From Ixodes scapularis (lineage: Eukaryota; Arthropoda; Arachnida; Ixodida; Ixodidae), in contig NW_024609857.1 in NCBI RefSeq assembly GCF_016920785.2, positions 129,573,094-129,637,093 of the forward strand: 64,000 nucleotides of DNA. The letters are read 5' to 3'. Below are positions 39,647 through 50,689 of this stretch, piece after piece. Both the position numbers and the translations under genes were made by a program. Numbering within the stretch: the first letter of the stretch is position 1; every line of letters begins with the position of its first letter. Below the pieces are notes generated by a model that worked only from the letters and a program-made list of their open reading frames with translations, ran no database searches and was not told the DNA's origin.

Positions 39647-41145
39647 TTATGCTTCGTACATTGCGCGAAGTTCACTGTATCTGCAAGTGTACAGATCAAG
39701 ATGAACGTGGTGATAGTTGTTTAAAAGGGATGGTAAAAGATAACGGAGACATTCTTTTCCGGAGTTTAGTCGAGTTGTAGGGACTACCCAGCTCTCTTTG
39801 TGTCTTGTACAGTAACTGGAGGTTTTTATTTGCAGTTGGGAAAGATTGCGTATATTACTTATATTTCTCTGTGTTTCTAATTTATAGCGAGCACTCAAAC
39901 GATATCTGTATAGGTTGTGTGCCCTGATAACGCGAGAACGACGAAAGAAAATTGAACTAGGTGTGTCATAAGGGGCGTTATAGATGTGGCGAACGTATTT
40001 CTTTTGTAATAAATGAACACACTGTAGGTTTGAAGACGTAGTTGTCTCCCACACTAGCTGAAAATAGTTTAAGTGTGAGTAAAACAGTGAATTATAAAGA
40101 AGCAATTTAACTTGTGCGGGAAGCAGGTATCGAATGCGTCCAATTATGCCAGTAATTTGCGCTATTTTTGTTAGCAAGTAGTTTACATGAGCGTCCCATT
40201 GCATGTCGGCGGAAAATATGATACCGAGACACCTGAAGTTATCTACCTCTTCTATACGACGTGAATTAAGGAAGATATCCGGATGTGTAGGAACGGGCTT
40301 GTTTTTGGGTCTGAATGTAACCGCCTTTGTTTTTCTTTCATTTACTTGCATAGCATTAGCTGCCGACCAGTTCTCGAGTGAAAAAAATATGCTAGTGTCA
40401 TCCGCATATACTATAAATTTGGCTGTGGGGCTAATATTTACAATATCGTTAAGATAAACGTTGAAGAGTAGTGGCCCTAATATGCTGCCCTGTGGCACAC
40501 CACAAAGTACTGGTTGCGCCTTTGAGCGCGTATTGTTAATCTGGACAACCTGTTTTCGATTAGATAAATAAGGTTTTAGGAGCAATAAAACCCGTCCTCG
40601 GATACCGTAGCAGTTCAGCTTTTCAGGCAAAATGTTATGATTTACTAAGTCAAAAGCCTTTGAAAAATCTACAAATACACCAAGAACGATGGCTTTGTTT
40701 TCAAATTGTGTGAGTACATATTCTTTTTGTTCAAGTAATGCTAGTTCACTTGATTTGTTTTTACAAAAGCCGAATTGGTGTGGCGTCAACAAGTTACACT
40801 TATCAATAAGTCCCGAAAGTCTCGAGTGCAAAAGCTTTTCAAATACCTTTGAAAAAACTGGCAGGATGGAAATTGGCCTAAAATTTCCCAGATCATTTCT
40901 ATCTCCCTTTTTGTAAAGTACTGTAATCTTTGCTTTTTGCATATTTGATGGGGAGACAGCTGTCTCTAAACAGCTGTTAAATATATCAGTGAGGATAGGC
41001 GCGATTATATCAGCTACATGCTTTACAGGCCGTATCTGGAGACCATCAATATCACAGCTACTGCTATTATTTAGACTTTTGATTACTGATATCACCTCAG
41101 GCGCGGTGACCGGTTGTAGAAACATTGATTTGTCATTTCGAATGC
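39647..41145 (-). CDS. CR1/Jockey-group reverse transcriptase, open frame of about 500 residues
   Basis: The domain reads in order: KKGDRNDLGNFRPISILP (motif 1-2), GVFVDFSKAFDLVNH (first catalytic Asp), GVPQGSILGPLLFNVYLND and FIVYADDTSIFFS (catalytic Asp pair). The thumb region CLGIIFSADMQWDAHV then follows. There is no stop over the whole frame, but the segment after YADDTS jumps directly to ENWSAANAMQVNERKTKAV, about 20 residues shorter than usual, so a small in-frame deletion is likely. No endonuclease or RNase H is present because of 5' truncation. Confidence 0.88.
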
Positions 41146-41152
41146 TCACATT

Positions 41153-41980
41153 TTGACTTTCGATTCAGTCACTCTGCCGCAGACTGTAAAGGCAGGTTAC
41201 CTTCAATGCCGGGTCCGACCTTATGTGCCGAACCCTCAACGGCACTTTAAGTTCCAGAGGTTTGGCCATGGGTCACGGAACTGTCGGGGAAAGGACACCT
41301 GTGCAAAGTGCTCCAGCAAGGAGCACGTCGCAGATGTGTGCGATAATGAGCCTCATTGTGCGAACTGTAGTGGCAACCACCCGGCATATTCTCGATCTTG
41401 CCCTGTGTGGAAAGACGAGAAAGAAGTTCCTACATTAAAAGTTACGGAAAACATCAGCTACACTGAGTCAAAAAAGCGTTTTGCTTTTTTCTCGAACGGG
41501 TCTTATGCCGAGGCCGTGCGCAGGGGACCAGCGCGGTCAGTGGTTTCGATGGGAACGCAGACGTCTCCGGACGACCTGCATCTCCCGTCACGGTCCTCCT
41601 CTAAACCCCCGAGAGCGGCGCCAGTGGCACCGCCTCCGAACCGCAAGATGAATGCTGCTTTGCCAGCATCCACCCCAGAACAGGAGATGACGTCTCCTGC
41701 TCAACCAGCTGCTTCGACCTCTCGGGGCAGGGGACTACCTCCGCACACCTCTGCTCCCCAGAGTAAGCCTGGGGAAGTGCCAAGGCAGTCGACCTCCAAG
41801 GGCCAGCTGCCGGTAGCTGCAGACGAGCCCATAGACGAGGGTGGATCGAGATCTGATGAGGAGGCTCTCCTCTCAAGATCACAGTCCACCTCCTCTGCCT
41901 CGGGTGACTCTAATCGGAGGCAGAATAACCCCCGCAAAAAACAAAGTGCACCGCGTGTGAAAATAGATTTTAAACCTTAA
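41153..41980 (+). pseudogene. I-clade LINE ORF1, 3' part with zinc knuckles
   Basis: This resumes the frame broken at 39.1 kb: DSVTLPQTVKAGYL, then a run of CCHC-like knuckles (FGHGSRNCRGKDTCAKCS, then ADVCDNEPHCANCSGNHPA). The first Cys pair of the first knuckle is replaced (HFKF). The C-terminal 150 residues are Ser/Pro/Arg-rich and low in complexity. Confidence 0.8.
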
Positions 41981-42028
41981 GGATTATAGCTTTTTAATAT
42001 AGTTTGTATGTTATACTTATTTTGTTTT

Positions 42029-42780
42029 AAATGGTTAAAAATATAGGTATAATGCAGTGGAACGGCCGCGGTCTTTTTTGTAATAGTGATGATGTCAACT
42101 TTTTTCTCGATGAGCTCCAGCCTGTTGCCGTCTGTTTACAGGAGACTCATCTTAATGAAACACATACACAGGCGACATCAGGTTTTTAGAAAAGACCGTG
42201 TTTCTTGCAACACCTCTTCTGGTTGAGTAGCTGTGGTTGTGCAGAGTGGTATTGCCTGTGCGCCTGTCCCTCTCGCAACCCCCTTAGAGGCAGTAGCAGT
42301 TTGTGTTCTGCTTGACCGCCTAATTACTATTGTTTCGCTTTACCTTCCACCAAACTTTCCAGTGCATTTACCTGACCTGCAAGGACTTGTGGGCCAACTT
42401 CCACAACCTTTTTTAATCTTAGGAGATTTTAATGCACACCTCTCCATGTGGGGCAGTGCTCGTCAAGACTCCCGTGGCGGTGTCATAGAACGTTTTTTTA
42501 CTGTCATCTGGCCTTTGCCTTTTAAACAAGAGACAACCAACTTTTTTTAGTGCACCTCATAATACTTTTACTTCCATTGATCTTTCCATATCATCATCTA
42601 CTTTACTTCCTTGTTTTTCTTGGAAGGTTTTAGAAAATCCTTTTGGTAGTGACCATTTTCCTGTAATTTTAGAAAGTTCAGCGTCCCTTCCTTCTCTTCG
42701 AGCTTGTGCTCCCAAGTGGAAGTTAGATAAAGCCGACTGGGCTTTATTTTCTCTGGAGGCAGTCGTCGATCCCAGTGTTT
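42029..42780 (+). pseudogene. I-clade LINE ORF2: endonuclease domain
   Basis: An apurinic-like endonuclease domain is readable in three frames: MQWNGRGLFCN and CLQETHLNE (metal-binding Asn and Glu), then SLYLPPNFP, LILGDFNAHLSMWGS and, near 42650, FGSDHFPVIL with the final His. Frameshifts near 42190 and 42550 and a stop break it. Confidence 0.8.
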
Positions 42781-42787
42781 TTTAGCT

Positions 42788-45738
42788 ATGTCTCCTGAGG
42801 AAGCGACTCTTTACCTTACTGAAAAAATTATAAATGGTGCTTCTCTGTCAGTTCCCCGAACTTCTGGAAATATTCCCAAAAAAGGCAAGCCTTGGTGGAA
42901 CAAGGACTGTACAACCACCATAAAAGCTCCAGATAAGGCTTGGGGAAGGTTTCGGCGGTACCCGACTGTTCAGAACAAGATCCAATTAAAACAGTGTAAA
43001 GCAAAAGCTCGTTGGACACGAAAACAAGCCAAGAAGACCTCATGGGTGAAATATGTATCCTCTCTAAACAATTTTGTTCCTGCAAAAGAGGTATGGGATC
43101 GTGTTCAGAAAATTCGGGGTACTTACCACTCCTTCAGCATCCCCCTTTTTCCTTCATCATCACCATCACTAAAAGATCAGGCTGACATTCTTGCTGATCA
43201 TTCTCGAGAAGTCTCCAGTTCTTCAAATTACACTACTAAATTTAAAAAGTTCAGGTCCTTGGCAGAAAAACAGCCAATTGATTTCTCTGGAAGTGATACT
43301 GGTTACAACCGGCTGTTCACAATGTGTGGGCTTGAAATAGCCCTTGCAGTAAGGAAGCAGTCAGCACCTGGTTCAGATATGATTCATTATGAAGTGCTGA
43401 GGCACTTGTCGGCTGAATCCTTGGTAATTTGTTGTCTTTCTTTAATCATTTATGGGAAGCTTCTTGTTTTCCACAGTGCTGGAAGCGAGCAGACATCATT
43501 CCCATCTTGAAGCCTGGCAAAGACGCTTCCCTACCAGCAAGTTATCGGCCTATAGCACTGACTAGTTCTCTAGGAAAAACTTATGAACGACTTATAAACA
43601 GAAGGCTAGTATACATTCTAGAACAAAAGACAATTTTCGATAAAAACCAGTGTGGTTTTAGAAGAGGTCGCTCAACCTTAGATCACCTTGTCCGGTTGGA
43701 GACTTTCGTGCGTGAGGCTTTTGTGAACCGCCAGCATTGCGTTTCTGTCTTTTTTTATTTACAGAAAGCTTACGATACGTCATGGCGGTACGGAATACTT
43801 CAGGACCTGTATAGGTGCGGTGTTCGTGGTCGCATGCTGCGTTGCTTAAAGGACTTCTTGACAGACCGTTTATTTTAGGTCCGCCTGGAATCCACGCTCT
43901 CAGATGTTTTTACACAGGAAAACGGCGTCCCACAAGGAGTTGTCTTGAGTGTAACCTTGTTCGCAATTAAGATCAACAGCCTCGCTGCAGTTATACCACC
44001 ATCAGTTTTTTATACATTATACGTAGACGATGTCCAGATAGCTTTCTCCTCATGCAACTTGTTAATTTGTGAGCGCCAATTGTAGATAGCAATAAATAGG
44101 ATGAGTAAGTGGGCCGATGAAAATGGCTTCCGGATTGCACCAGAAAAAACAGTGTGCGTACCTTTTTCATTACGTCGAGGGTTGTCGCTAGGTCCCAGCT
44201 TGCAGATGAATGGCACTGACTTAACCGTTAGGCATGAACACAAATTCTTGGGTGTTATTTTTGATAAGAAGCTCACTTTTCAGGCCCATCTAAAAGAACT
44301 GAAGCGAAAGTGTCTTAAATCTGCCAATGTTCTCAAGGTGCTTGCACACATGTCCTGGGGTTCTGACAGGAGCTGCCTCCTGCGACTCTACAACTCGCTG
44401 GTTGGTTCCCGTCTCGACTATGGTGCGGTTGTATATGGCTCGGCACGACCGTCATCTTTAAAAATGCTAGATCCTGTGCATCACCTTGGACTTCGACTTG
44501 CCACGGGGGCCTTCCGAACGTCGCCTGTCCCGAGTTTGTATGCAGAGACGTACCAAATGCCACTAGAAAAGCGAAGACAGTTCCTCAGCCTATGCTATAG
44601 TTATAAAGTCAAATCTGACCCTGAACACCCATCCTTCCGTTGTCTGCAGGAATCTCCTTTTTTACGTCTTTTTGAGCACAAGCCAAGTATAGTACGGCCT
44701 TTAAGCCTCCGCATGCGATGCATGTCTGCATCCCTGCAGCTTGCGCTTCCTGAGCGTAGCTTGATGACGAGAGTTCGAAGCATTGCTCCTTGGAAGGCGG
44801 TGCACTATATCTGTGACTGGTCGCTAGCGAAATACAATAAGCGAACTGTTGCACCACTAGTCCTTCAGCAAGAGTTTATGACCTCGCCAGCTAAGTATAA
44901 GGACCATGCACAATTCTTCACTGATGGTGCAAAAACTCCACACTTTGTCGGTTCGGCCGTGTATTCAGAACACTTTGTAAAAGCTCGGCGGCTTCACTCT
45001 TTTGCCAGCATTTTTACTGCAGAACTTTATGGTGTGCTCATGATAATTGAACATATATTAGGCAACAACATCAGGAAAGCTATCTTGTTTGTGGACTCTC
45101 AGAGTGCTATCCTCTCTCTCTGTTCCCTCAATGATTCTAAGAATCGGCTCGTGCAACAAGTACGGGTAGAGTTAAACCTGGCTTTCCAAATGGGATACAG
45201 TATCAAGCTGTGCTGGGTACCAAGCCATGTGGGAATTTCAGGTAATGAGAAGGCGGATAGGCTAGCAACCTCTGTTAAGGATGCTCTGGAAACACCCGTT
45301 CAGCTGCCTCAAGAAGATTTTAAACCAGTTCTTAAAAAAGCAATTTATTATGCCTGGCAGCAAGACTGGGACAAAGAAATAAATAATAAGCTATATGTCA
45401 TCAAACCACGTTTGGAGGTATGGGAGAGTTCGCACCATAGAGACCGTCACCATGAATTTTTAATGTGTCGTTTGAGAATTGGACATTCACGTGTCACCCA
45501 TCGACACCTTCTTTATGGTGAGGACAGCCCAGTCTATGAGCATTGCGGTGAGTTGCTAACTATACTGCATATTCTATGGCACTGCAAATTCTTTGATCGA
45601 GAACGTCGAACAAGTTTCCCTTCACTCTCCGGATATCTTCCATTTCATCCAGCCTTCTTACTGGGAGATGAACCTTTAGTTCCTTTTGGTCATATTTTAG
45701 ATTTTCTTAAAAAAACTGGCTACCTGCACCAGTTATAG
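42788..45738 (+). pseudogene. I-clade LINE ORF2: reverse transcriptase and RNase H
   Basis: The order is KGKPWWNKDCT (linker), ILKPGKDASLPASYRPIAL, QCGFRRGRSTLDHL, NGVPQGVVLS and LYVDDVQIAFS (catalytic), then the thumb LGVIFDKKLTFQAHLK. After it comes RNase H with FFTDGAKTP, TAELYGVLM, VDSQSAI and WVPSHVGISGNEKADRLA. A C-terminal His/Cys cluster (HILWHC) ends the ORF at 45738. Breaks occur near 43500, 43878 and 44085; the last 545 residues are open. Confidence 0.87.
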
Positions 45739-45931
45739 ATCCTCTGCATAGTAATTCCTTTCTTTTACTATAAAGTCGTTTAATTATTTCTTTGACGCAG
45801 CATGCCCTATGTTGCTTTTTGCGCCATTAAACACCTAATAATCAATCATCGTTTTGTTTTACGTTTCCCAAAGAATTCTTGTTCACTGCAGATTTGGTCC
45901 ACTCGGGCATCTGTTACGAAAACCTGCCCAC

Positions 45932-46046
45932 TCGTCACAATCCCATTCGTCACCGGAAAACTCGTCACAAGAAAACTGGTCACACCGGCCCTCTCGTACG
46001 AGGTCCTTTCGTCACAGGAACACTCGTCAAGGGGGCCGATTCGTCA
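45932..46046. repeat. Degenerate 15-16-bp repeat with TCGTCAC core
   Basis: TCGTCAC or a one-base variant recurs about eight times at 15-16-bp spacing just after the LINE 3' end. No coding sense is apparent. Confidence 0.6.
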
Positions 46047-46199
46047 CCGGACCAATGGTAGCAAGGTTCTTCTCGTATCAGAAAGAATACGTTTACCTTG
46101 TTTTACAGAAATGGACTAGGGTCAAGTGTCCTCGTGTGGCAAACGTTTCTTTTTTTTTCCTTCTCCTTGCTCCATCTGTTACGGGTTACGGTGTACGGA

Positions 46200-46745
46200 A
46201 AGATTTCACTAGGGAGAAGTTTAGGTCGATAAGGGGTGCTCGCATGCCTTATCGTTAATGCAGCGCCCCGTCTGCCCCACGTAGTCCTTTCCGCATGCCA
46301 GTGGTATCTCGTGAACCACTGACGTGGCACCGTCAAAAACGTTTTAGCGTGTTTCTTTTCACGTGGCGCTTTCACCTCTTTCTGGTTATTGATTTTTGAG
46401 CATAGCCTGACAGTTGTTGCGGGGTATAGAAAACAACAGGCAACTCAAAGTGTGCTGCAACTCCTTTTAGGTTGTGCGAAAACCTGCGCATGTATGGGAT
46501 GACAACCGGTCTCATCATTCTTCTTGGGGCCGCACTTTCTTACTTGTTTCTTGAGACTTGACCTAAAGGTTTGCGCGACTTCTGCCAGGAAACGTTCCGG
46601 AGAGCCAACAGATTTCAGGTACTCCCTCGCGTAGCTCAATCTGTCGCTCACAACGGGACCCGGGCCACTGCAAGGACTGCGGCCAGCCGCGTGCCGGTGG
46701 AAATGCCTCAGCGGGTCGGATACTGTCTGCGGGCTGGAGTTTTGA
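46200..46745 (-). pseudogene. Penelope-like relic: linker and GIY-YIG start
   Basis: The minus strand has YLKSVGSPERFLAEVAQTF, KKQVRKCGPKK, then VVHEIPLACGKDYVGQTGR, a GIY-YIG-type nuclease start in which the first motif is altered to VVH. Stops interrupt it and the domain is cut off near 46200. Confidence 0.7.
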
Positions 46746-46854
46746 GATCTGTCGTTTAGAGGATTGGGGAAGCTGCGGTTGAGAATATTATATCGAATGT
46801 AAGGCCATATATATAGAAAATTAGAGACGTTTGTAAATCTTTGTAACGCGAAAT

Positions 46855-47045
46855 TAAAGCGCAGCTCTTGAGGAGGAGGAGGGGAGGGTACGGAGGGAAG
46901 GTATGCCCTCCTCCTTTTTTCTTTTTCATTTCCTTCTCTTCCACTACCCCTCCTCCTCTCCCCTCCTTCTTTTCCTCCCCTTGCCCTCCTCCTGCTTGTA
47001 TCCTCCTCCCCTTCCCCTCCTCCTCCTCCTCCTCCGCATGTGACA
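46855..47045. repeat. Purine/pyrimidine minisatellite after an AGCGCAGCTCTT end
   Basis: AAAGCGCAGCTCTTGAGG is followed by GGA-rich and then CTCCTC-rich tracts. The start matches the end of the minisatellite element at 20912, but no opposite end is found. Confidence 0.6.
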
Positions 47046-47327
47046 TCAATTTTCCCACTACATCTGGCGGAGAAACTGAATTTGTTCAACAGTGACATGA
47101 CACCAAGTAGTGACGCCATTTTCTCTGCTGAATTTAGCGGCGAAACTAAATTAGTTTTCGAGTCAGATGATGTCAATTTTCCGCTACGTCTAGCGGAGAA
47201 ATCGAATTTCATGATTTAAGACAACCCTGAGACGGGAAAAACAAGAAGGGCAAAGACGACGAAGTATCAAAACACATCTGCGAATCTATTTTTTTTACTC
47301 GTCCCTTTTATACTCGGTGATACAAGG

Positions 47328-47742
47328 GGCGGCCAGGCTCTTTAAGTCGACCGCTAAATTCGGTTTCTTAACCTATCGCGCTACGACTTTTGTGCAGCGT
47401 TGCCCACAGATAGTGCATTTTTTTTCGGTCAAAATTTGCAAAGAGCGAGCTTACCTGAGGAAAAAGTAAAGAACGAAAAAGGCTTAACTCTAATGGAAAA
47501 CGCAGTGAAGCCACCGGTCTTCAAACGATAGGGCGCCGTATTGTCTGAAGACCGGTGGCTTCGCTGCGTTTCCATAGGAGCTAAGCCATTATCTTTCTTT
47601 ACTTTTTTTCTCAAGTAAGCTCGCTCTTTGCAAATATTACAACAAAAAAATGCATCATCTGTGGGCAACGCTGCACAAAGTCGTAGCGCGATAGATTAAG
47701 AAACTGAATTTTGCGGTCGATTTAAAGAGCCTGGCCGCTCCA
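47328..47742. mobile_element. Fold-back MITE with ~190-bp arms
   Basis: GGGGCGGCCAGGCTCTTTAA pairs with its near complement at 47720-47742. Pairing continues through the GTCGTAGCGCGAT, GCAACGCTGC and GCGAGCTTAC blocks to the inner stem AAGACCGGTGGCTTC. The loop is about 30 bases. Non-coding. Confidence 0.85.
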
Positions 47743-48024
47743 TGAATCACCCGATAGAACGACCTCCACCATCACTTCCTACCGGCAACCCCACGACACC
47801 ACGTCGGGTGGGCAAGGCCTAACGACCCCGATTCGAAGAAACCGAACCTAACCGAACGAACCTCCACAACGATAGAACAATAGAACATCCACCATCACCC
47901 CCAACATTCGCCGGAAGGCAACCCCAACACACCGATTCGAAGAAACAACAGAAGCAAAGACAGCACTCCATATCCCCCACACGTAACGTTCGAGGTCAGT
48001 GAGAGCTATTACAAGATATGAACG

Positions 48025-48266
48025 AAAGTCAAATTTGGGAGTTTTACGTGCCAAACCAACGACGGGCATCTGGCACGCCCCAGCGGAGGACTGAGGATTA
48101 ATTTCGACCACCTGGGGATCTTTTGACGTGCAACCGAAAGCTCGGTTACACGGCGCCTTCTCCACAATAAGCCTCCGTCATATCGCGGGCACCTCGGCCG
48201 GTATTCGAACCCGCCACATGGGGATCCGTAGGCCGGCGCTCTCGCCTCGGAGCCACCGAGGCGGCT
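48025..48266 (-). mobile_element. Tick-type tRNA SINE with 12-bp target duplication
   Basis: On the minus strand the tRNA-like head GGCTCCGAGGCGAGAGCG and B box GGGTTCGAATACCGG are followed by the body, with AGATCCCCAGGTGGTCGAAA and TTGGCACGTAAAACTCCC. This body resembles an abundant hard-tick SINE as I remember it. The copy is flanked by AAGATATGAACG on both sides (48013-48024 and 48267-48278) and sits in a Penelope-like relic. Confidence 0.85.
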
Positions 48267-49200
48267 AAGATATGAACGTCCGGAGCTTCTTGTCTAACAG
48301 AATGGACGGAACACTTATGCAGTTACCAGCACTTGTTATCCGAACAGTCTCATTGAACAACATTTTACAGTCATAATTTTCTTTGCTAACAATTTTCATT
48401 TCAGTCCACCCGGGGAAATAGTTGCCACATTCCCCAAGATGTTTTGCTATATCCGAATTTGACGCCTCCGGCAGTACTGCCCTTTTTTGTTCCAATATCC
48501 TATCCTTTATGCATCGTCCCGTCTGCCCTACTTAGGAAAAAGCACATACCATCGAAATTTCGTAAACCACAGCCCATTCACATCCCATTAACACATCCTT
48601 ACGTTTCTTCGGACAAACCTTCTGAAGTGCCGAGAAGGGCGTCAACCTACTTAACTGAATATAATTTTGGAACACTACCGACAGGCCGTATTTTCCTACC
48701 AAAGATTCAAGATTATCTGAGAAGTGGTAGTAGAACGGTATACACACCCAGCTTTCCGGTTTTTTCCGTTCCACATTGTTTTCCGCTATCTAAGCAGAAG
48801 TTTCCTTACCACACCGACCAAAACATTCGAAGAACAGCCTGACTGGGCTAACCTCGAGATTTGAACAATCACTTCACTTTTTATGTGATGAGAACATAAT
48901 TTTTCATCGCATTTCTTACAAGTGATTTCGCCACTCCTCGTTTGACTGCCTAGGATGATATCTGTAATACGGCAAATAGGCTTCGGAGTTTTTTTCGTTT
49001 TCCATAGCCCCAGCACAATTCTTGAACACAATACTCTCTTAACCAAGAGAGTGAAGAAAATCCGCAGTACACAGATCTATCACGAAAGACAACTGAGGAG
49101 CCTGCTGTTTTATGAAATCAACCCACACTTCAACACTTGTGCCTACAAATACACACTTAAAGAAATCATCAATATAACGTTTGACTATCGCACATACTCA
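48267..49200 (-). pseudogene. Penelope-like relic with GIY-YIG C-terminal half
   Basis: The minus strand reads VGQTGRCIKDRILEQKRA, then DIAKHLGECG and, at the end, SAGNCISVPSILLDKKLR. This is the end of a PLE nuclease. Upstream, a Cys-containing segment (EITCKKCDEKLCSHH) and frame changes continue to about 49200, where BEL/Pao sequence begins. A SINE is inserted at its 3' end. Confidence 0.75.
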
Positions 49201-49205
49201 GGCCT

Positions 49206-49745
49206 TTTTGGGAGCGGATGGTGCGAACGGTGAAGACCTGCGTCCGGAAAGTTTTGGGAAAAGATCGCTACAACTTCGAGAAACTCACTACTATTCTCCA
49301 TGAGGTGGAAGCCATTTTCAACTCTAGACCACTGACGTTTCTGCATGCCTCTTCAGGTGAGCAGGAAGTGCTAACTCCCGCACACTTTCTGACCGGAAAG
49401 CGCCTGACGTCGCTTCCAACATCATGCGAACCAGACACAAAAATCGACACCAGCAACGACCTCACTCGTCTTTGGAAGCACTGTCAAAGGCAGCTAGATC
49501 ACTTCTGGACTAGATGGCGTCGCGAGTATCTTCTTCAATTGCGGTCCGCGCACGAGTCGCCTAACCGTCAGTTGAGTAGAATACGGGCTGGAGACTTAGT
49601 GCTCATAGAAGAGGAAAAGACATCACGACATTTGTGGCGCACGGGACGTGTCCAAGAGCTTTTTCACGGGAGGGACGGAGTCGTACGTTCATGCTCCGTT
49701 GCCTTGCCGGGTGCACAAGTGCTGAAGCGACCAGTGCAACTGGTC
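49206..49745 (+). pseudogene. BEL/Pao integrase C-terminal fragment (first copy)
   Basis: The frame carries VRTVKTCVRKVLGKDRYNF, LHEVEAIFNSRPLTF and LTPAHFLTGKRL, then the SH3-like end (GDLVLIEEEK and a GRVQELF block). It is nearly identical to the integrase end of the element to its right (59.98-61.72 kb), so the duplication is recent. It lies directly before the primer-binding site, with no LTR between. Confidence 0.85.
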
Positions 49746-49755
49746 GCTTCAGCAC
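49719..49755. repeat. Perfect 16-bp inverted repeat at BEL/Pao junction
   Basis: GTGCTGAAGCGACCAG, a 5-base loop and the exact complement. The second copy of this region (about 61677-61700) has no such fold-back, so the reverse-complement part was added here. Confidence 0.9.
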
Positions 49756-49786
49756 CAGTTGCACTGGTCGCTTATACTGGACAACA

Positions 49787-49804
49787 TGGTGCCGAAACCC
49801 GGGA
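49787..49804 (+). promoter_or_regulatory. BEL/Pao tRNA primer-binding site
   Basis: TGGTGCCGAAACCCGGGA starts with TGG, as the complement of a tRNA CCA end should, and sits just upstream of gag. I could not assign the tRNA isotype. Confidence 0.6.
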
Positions 49805-49839
49805 CTGAGGATCGAACAGCGTAAGCGGAACTCCGAACG

Positions 49840-50440
49840 TTGCCGATCGACTACACTCTACTGCTGTGGGATCTTGGACAGATACATATGGAACACCTGA
49901 AATCGAAGCGCACCGTCCGACGTTCGCAAAACACCCGGTTCATCAACGAAGCTACTGCAGTTCTTGAAACTGGAGACCTGGCTACTCTGACATCGCTGCT
50001 CGAACGACTGACTACGAGCAACAACGAGTTACGTCAAATTAATACCGAGACCGAAGACCACATCAGCGATGGAGACCTCGTAGCAGAATACACTGCAGTA
50101 GTCGAGTGCGATGACGAGGCTACGAGAATGATCGCCGTGCTGGGTAGTAGGGCAGCTACCCTCCGGGAGAAGGAAAGACAACCGCCGCCTCCGCCATTGG
50201 TGTCGACGCAGTCAGCAACAGCGACCGGAGAAACAGCACAAGCTAATAGAGCCACGGGAGTCAAGCTTCCCAAGCTACGTCTCCAGACGTTCAACGGCGA
50301 CATTGGTGGATGGCAGAGCTTCTGGGAGCAGTTCTCTAGTTCAATCCATGGTAACGAGAGCGTCCCGCGCTGCCAGAAGTTTCACTATCTGCGCACTCTT
50401 GTCACCGGACCAGCAGCTGCAGCGATCGCAGGGCTACAAG
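49840..50440 (+). pseudogene. BEL/Pao gag, 5' part
   Basis: An N-terminal helical region (NTRFINEATAVLETGDL and on) leads to the retrotransposon gag core: KLPKLRLQTFNGDIGGW, then FWEQFSSSIH and FHYLRTLVTGPAAAAIAGL. The frame is cut at 50440 by the hAT insertion and resumes at 53450. Confidence 0.85.
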
Positions 50441-50689
50441 CAGACTTGTACACGTTAGTGAAAAATAGTAAGGAATTACATTTACAATTACTCAAGGCTA
50501 AATTGTAATTTATTACAATTACAATTACCCTCCCATAAAAGTAACTGACCGTTACCCCAAAAAGTAATCCGTTACTTTCGTGGCGTTACTTTCAACATTA
50601 TTGTCCCCAAATAAGAAATAAAGGGAAGAGGTTATTCAAGTTCTTAAAATTGCAACCTGTTCCATTTGATGACCTTGAGAACTTTGAGC

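Larger units (their letters stand above)
39165..41145 (-). mobile_element. CR1/Jockey-group LINE, 5'-truncated
   Basis: The element starts inside the reverse transcriptase at 41145 and ends near 39165 in a poly(ATT)-like tail (TATTATTATTATATG on the minus strand). It contains a CATA microsatellite and a 3'-terminal hairpin. A shorter copy of the same family is at 51.3-52.2 kb. It was inserted into ORF1 of the I-clade LINE after that element was already in place. Confidence 0.85.
38160..45855 (+). mobile_element. I-clade LINE, interrupted by another LINE
   Basis: A structured GC-rich 5' UTR (38160-38690) leads to ORF1, with a nucleic-acid-binding part and zinc knuckles, and then to ORF2 with endonuclease, reverse transcriptase and RNase H. 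The 3' end carries a short A/T-rich tail with AATAATCAATCATC. RNase H after the reverse transcriptase points to the I group rather than Jockey or CR1. ORF1 is split at about 39165/41145 by a minus-strand LINE, and ORF2 has several stops and frameshifts, so the element is dead. Confidence 0.85.

Noticed and set aside
39436..39724. Several ORFs rich in Tyr/Ile/Met/Cys
   Set aside because: They come from the CATA/TATA microsatellite on both strands.
46445..47212. 255-residue minus-strand ORF
   Set aside because: It joins a purine-rich minisatellite (Gly/Glu/Arg-rich part) to a Penelope relic by chance. Only the C-terminal part is protein-like.
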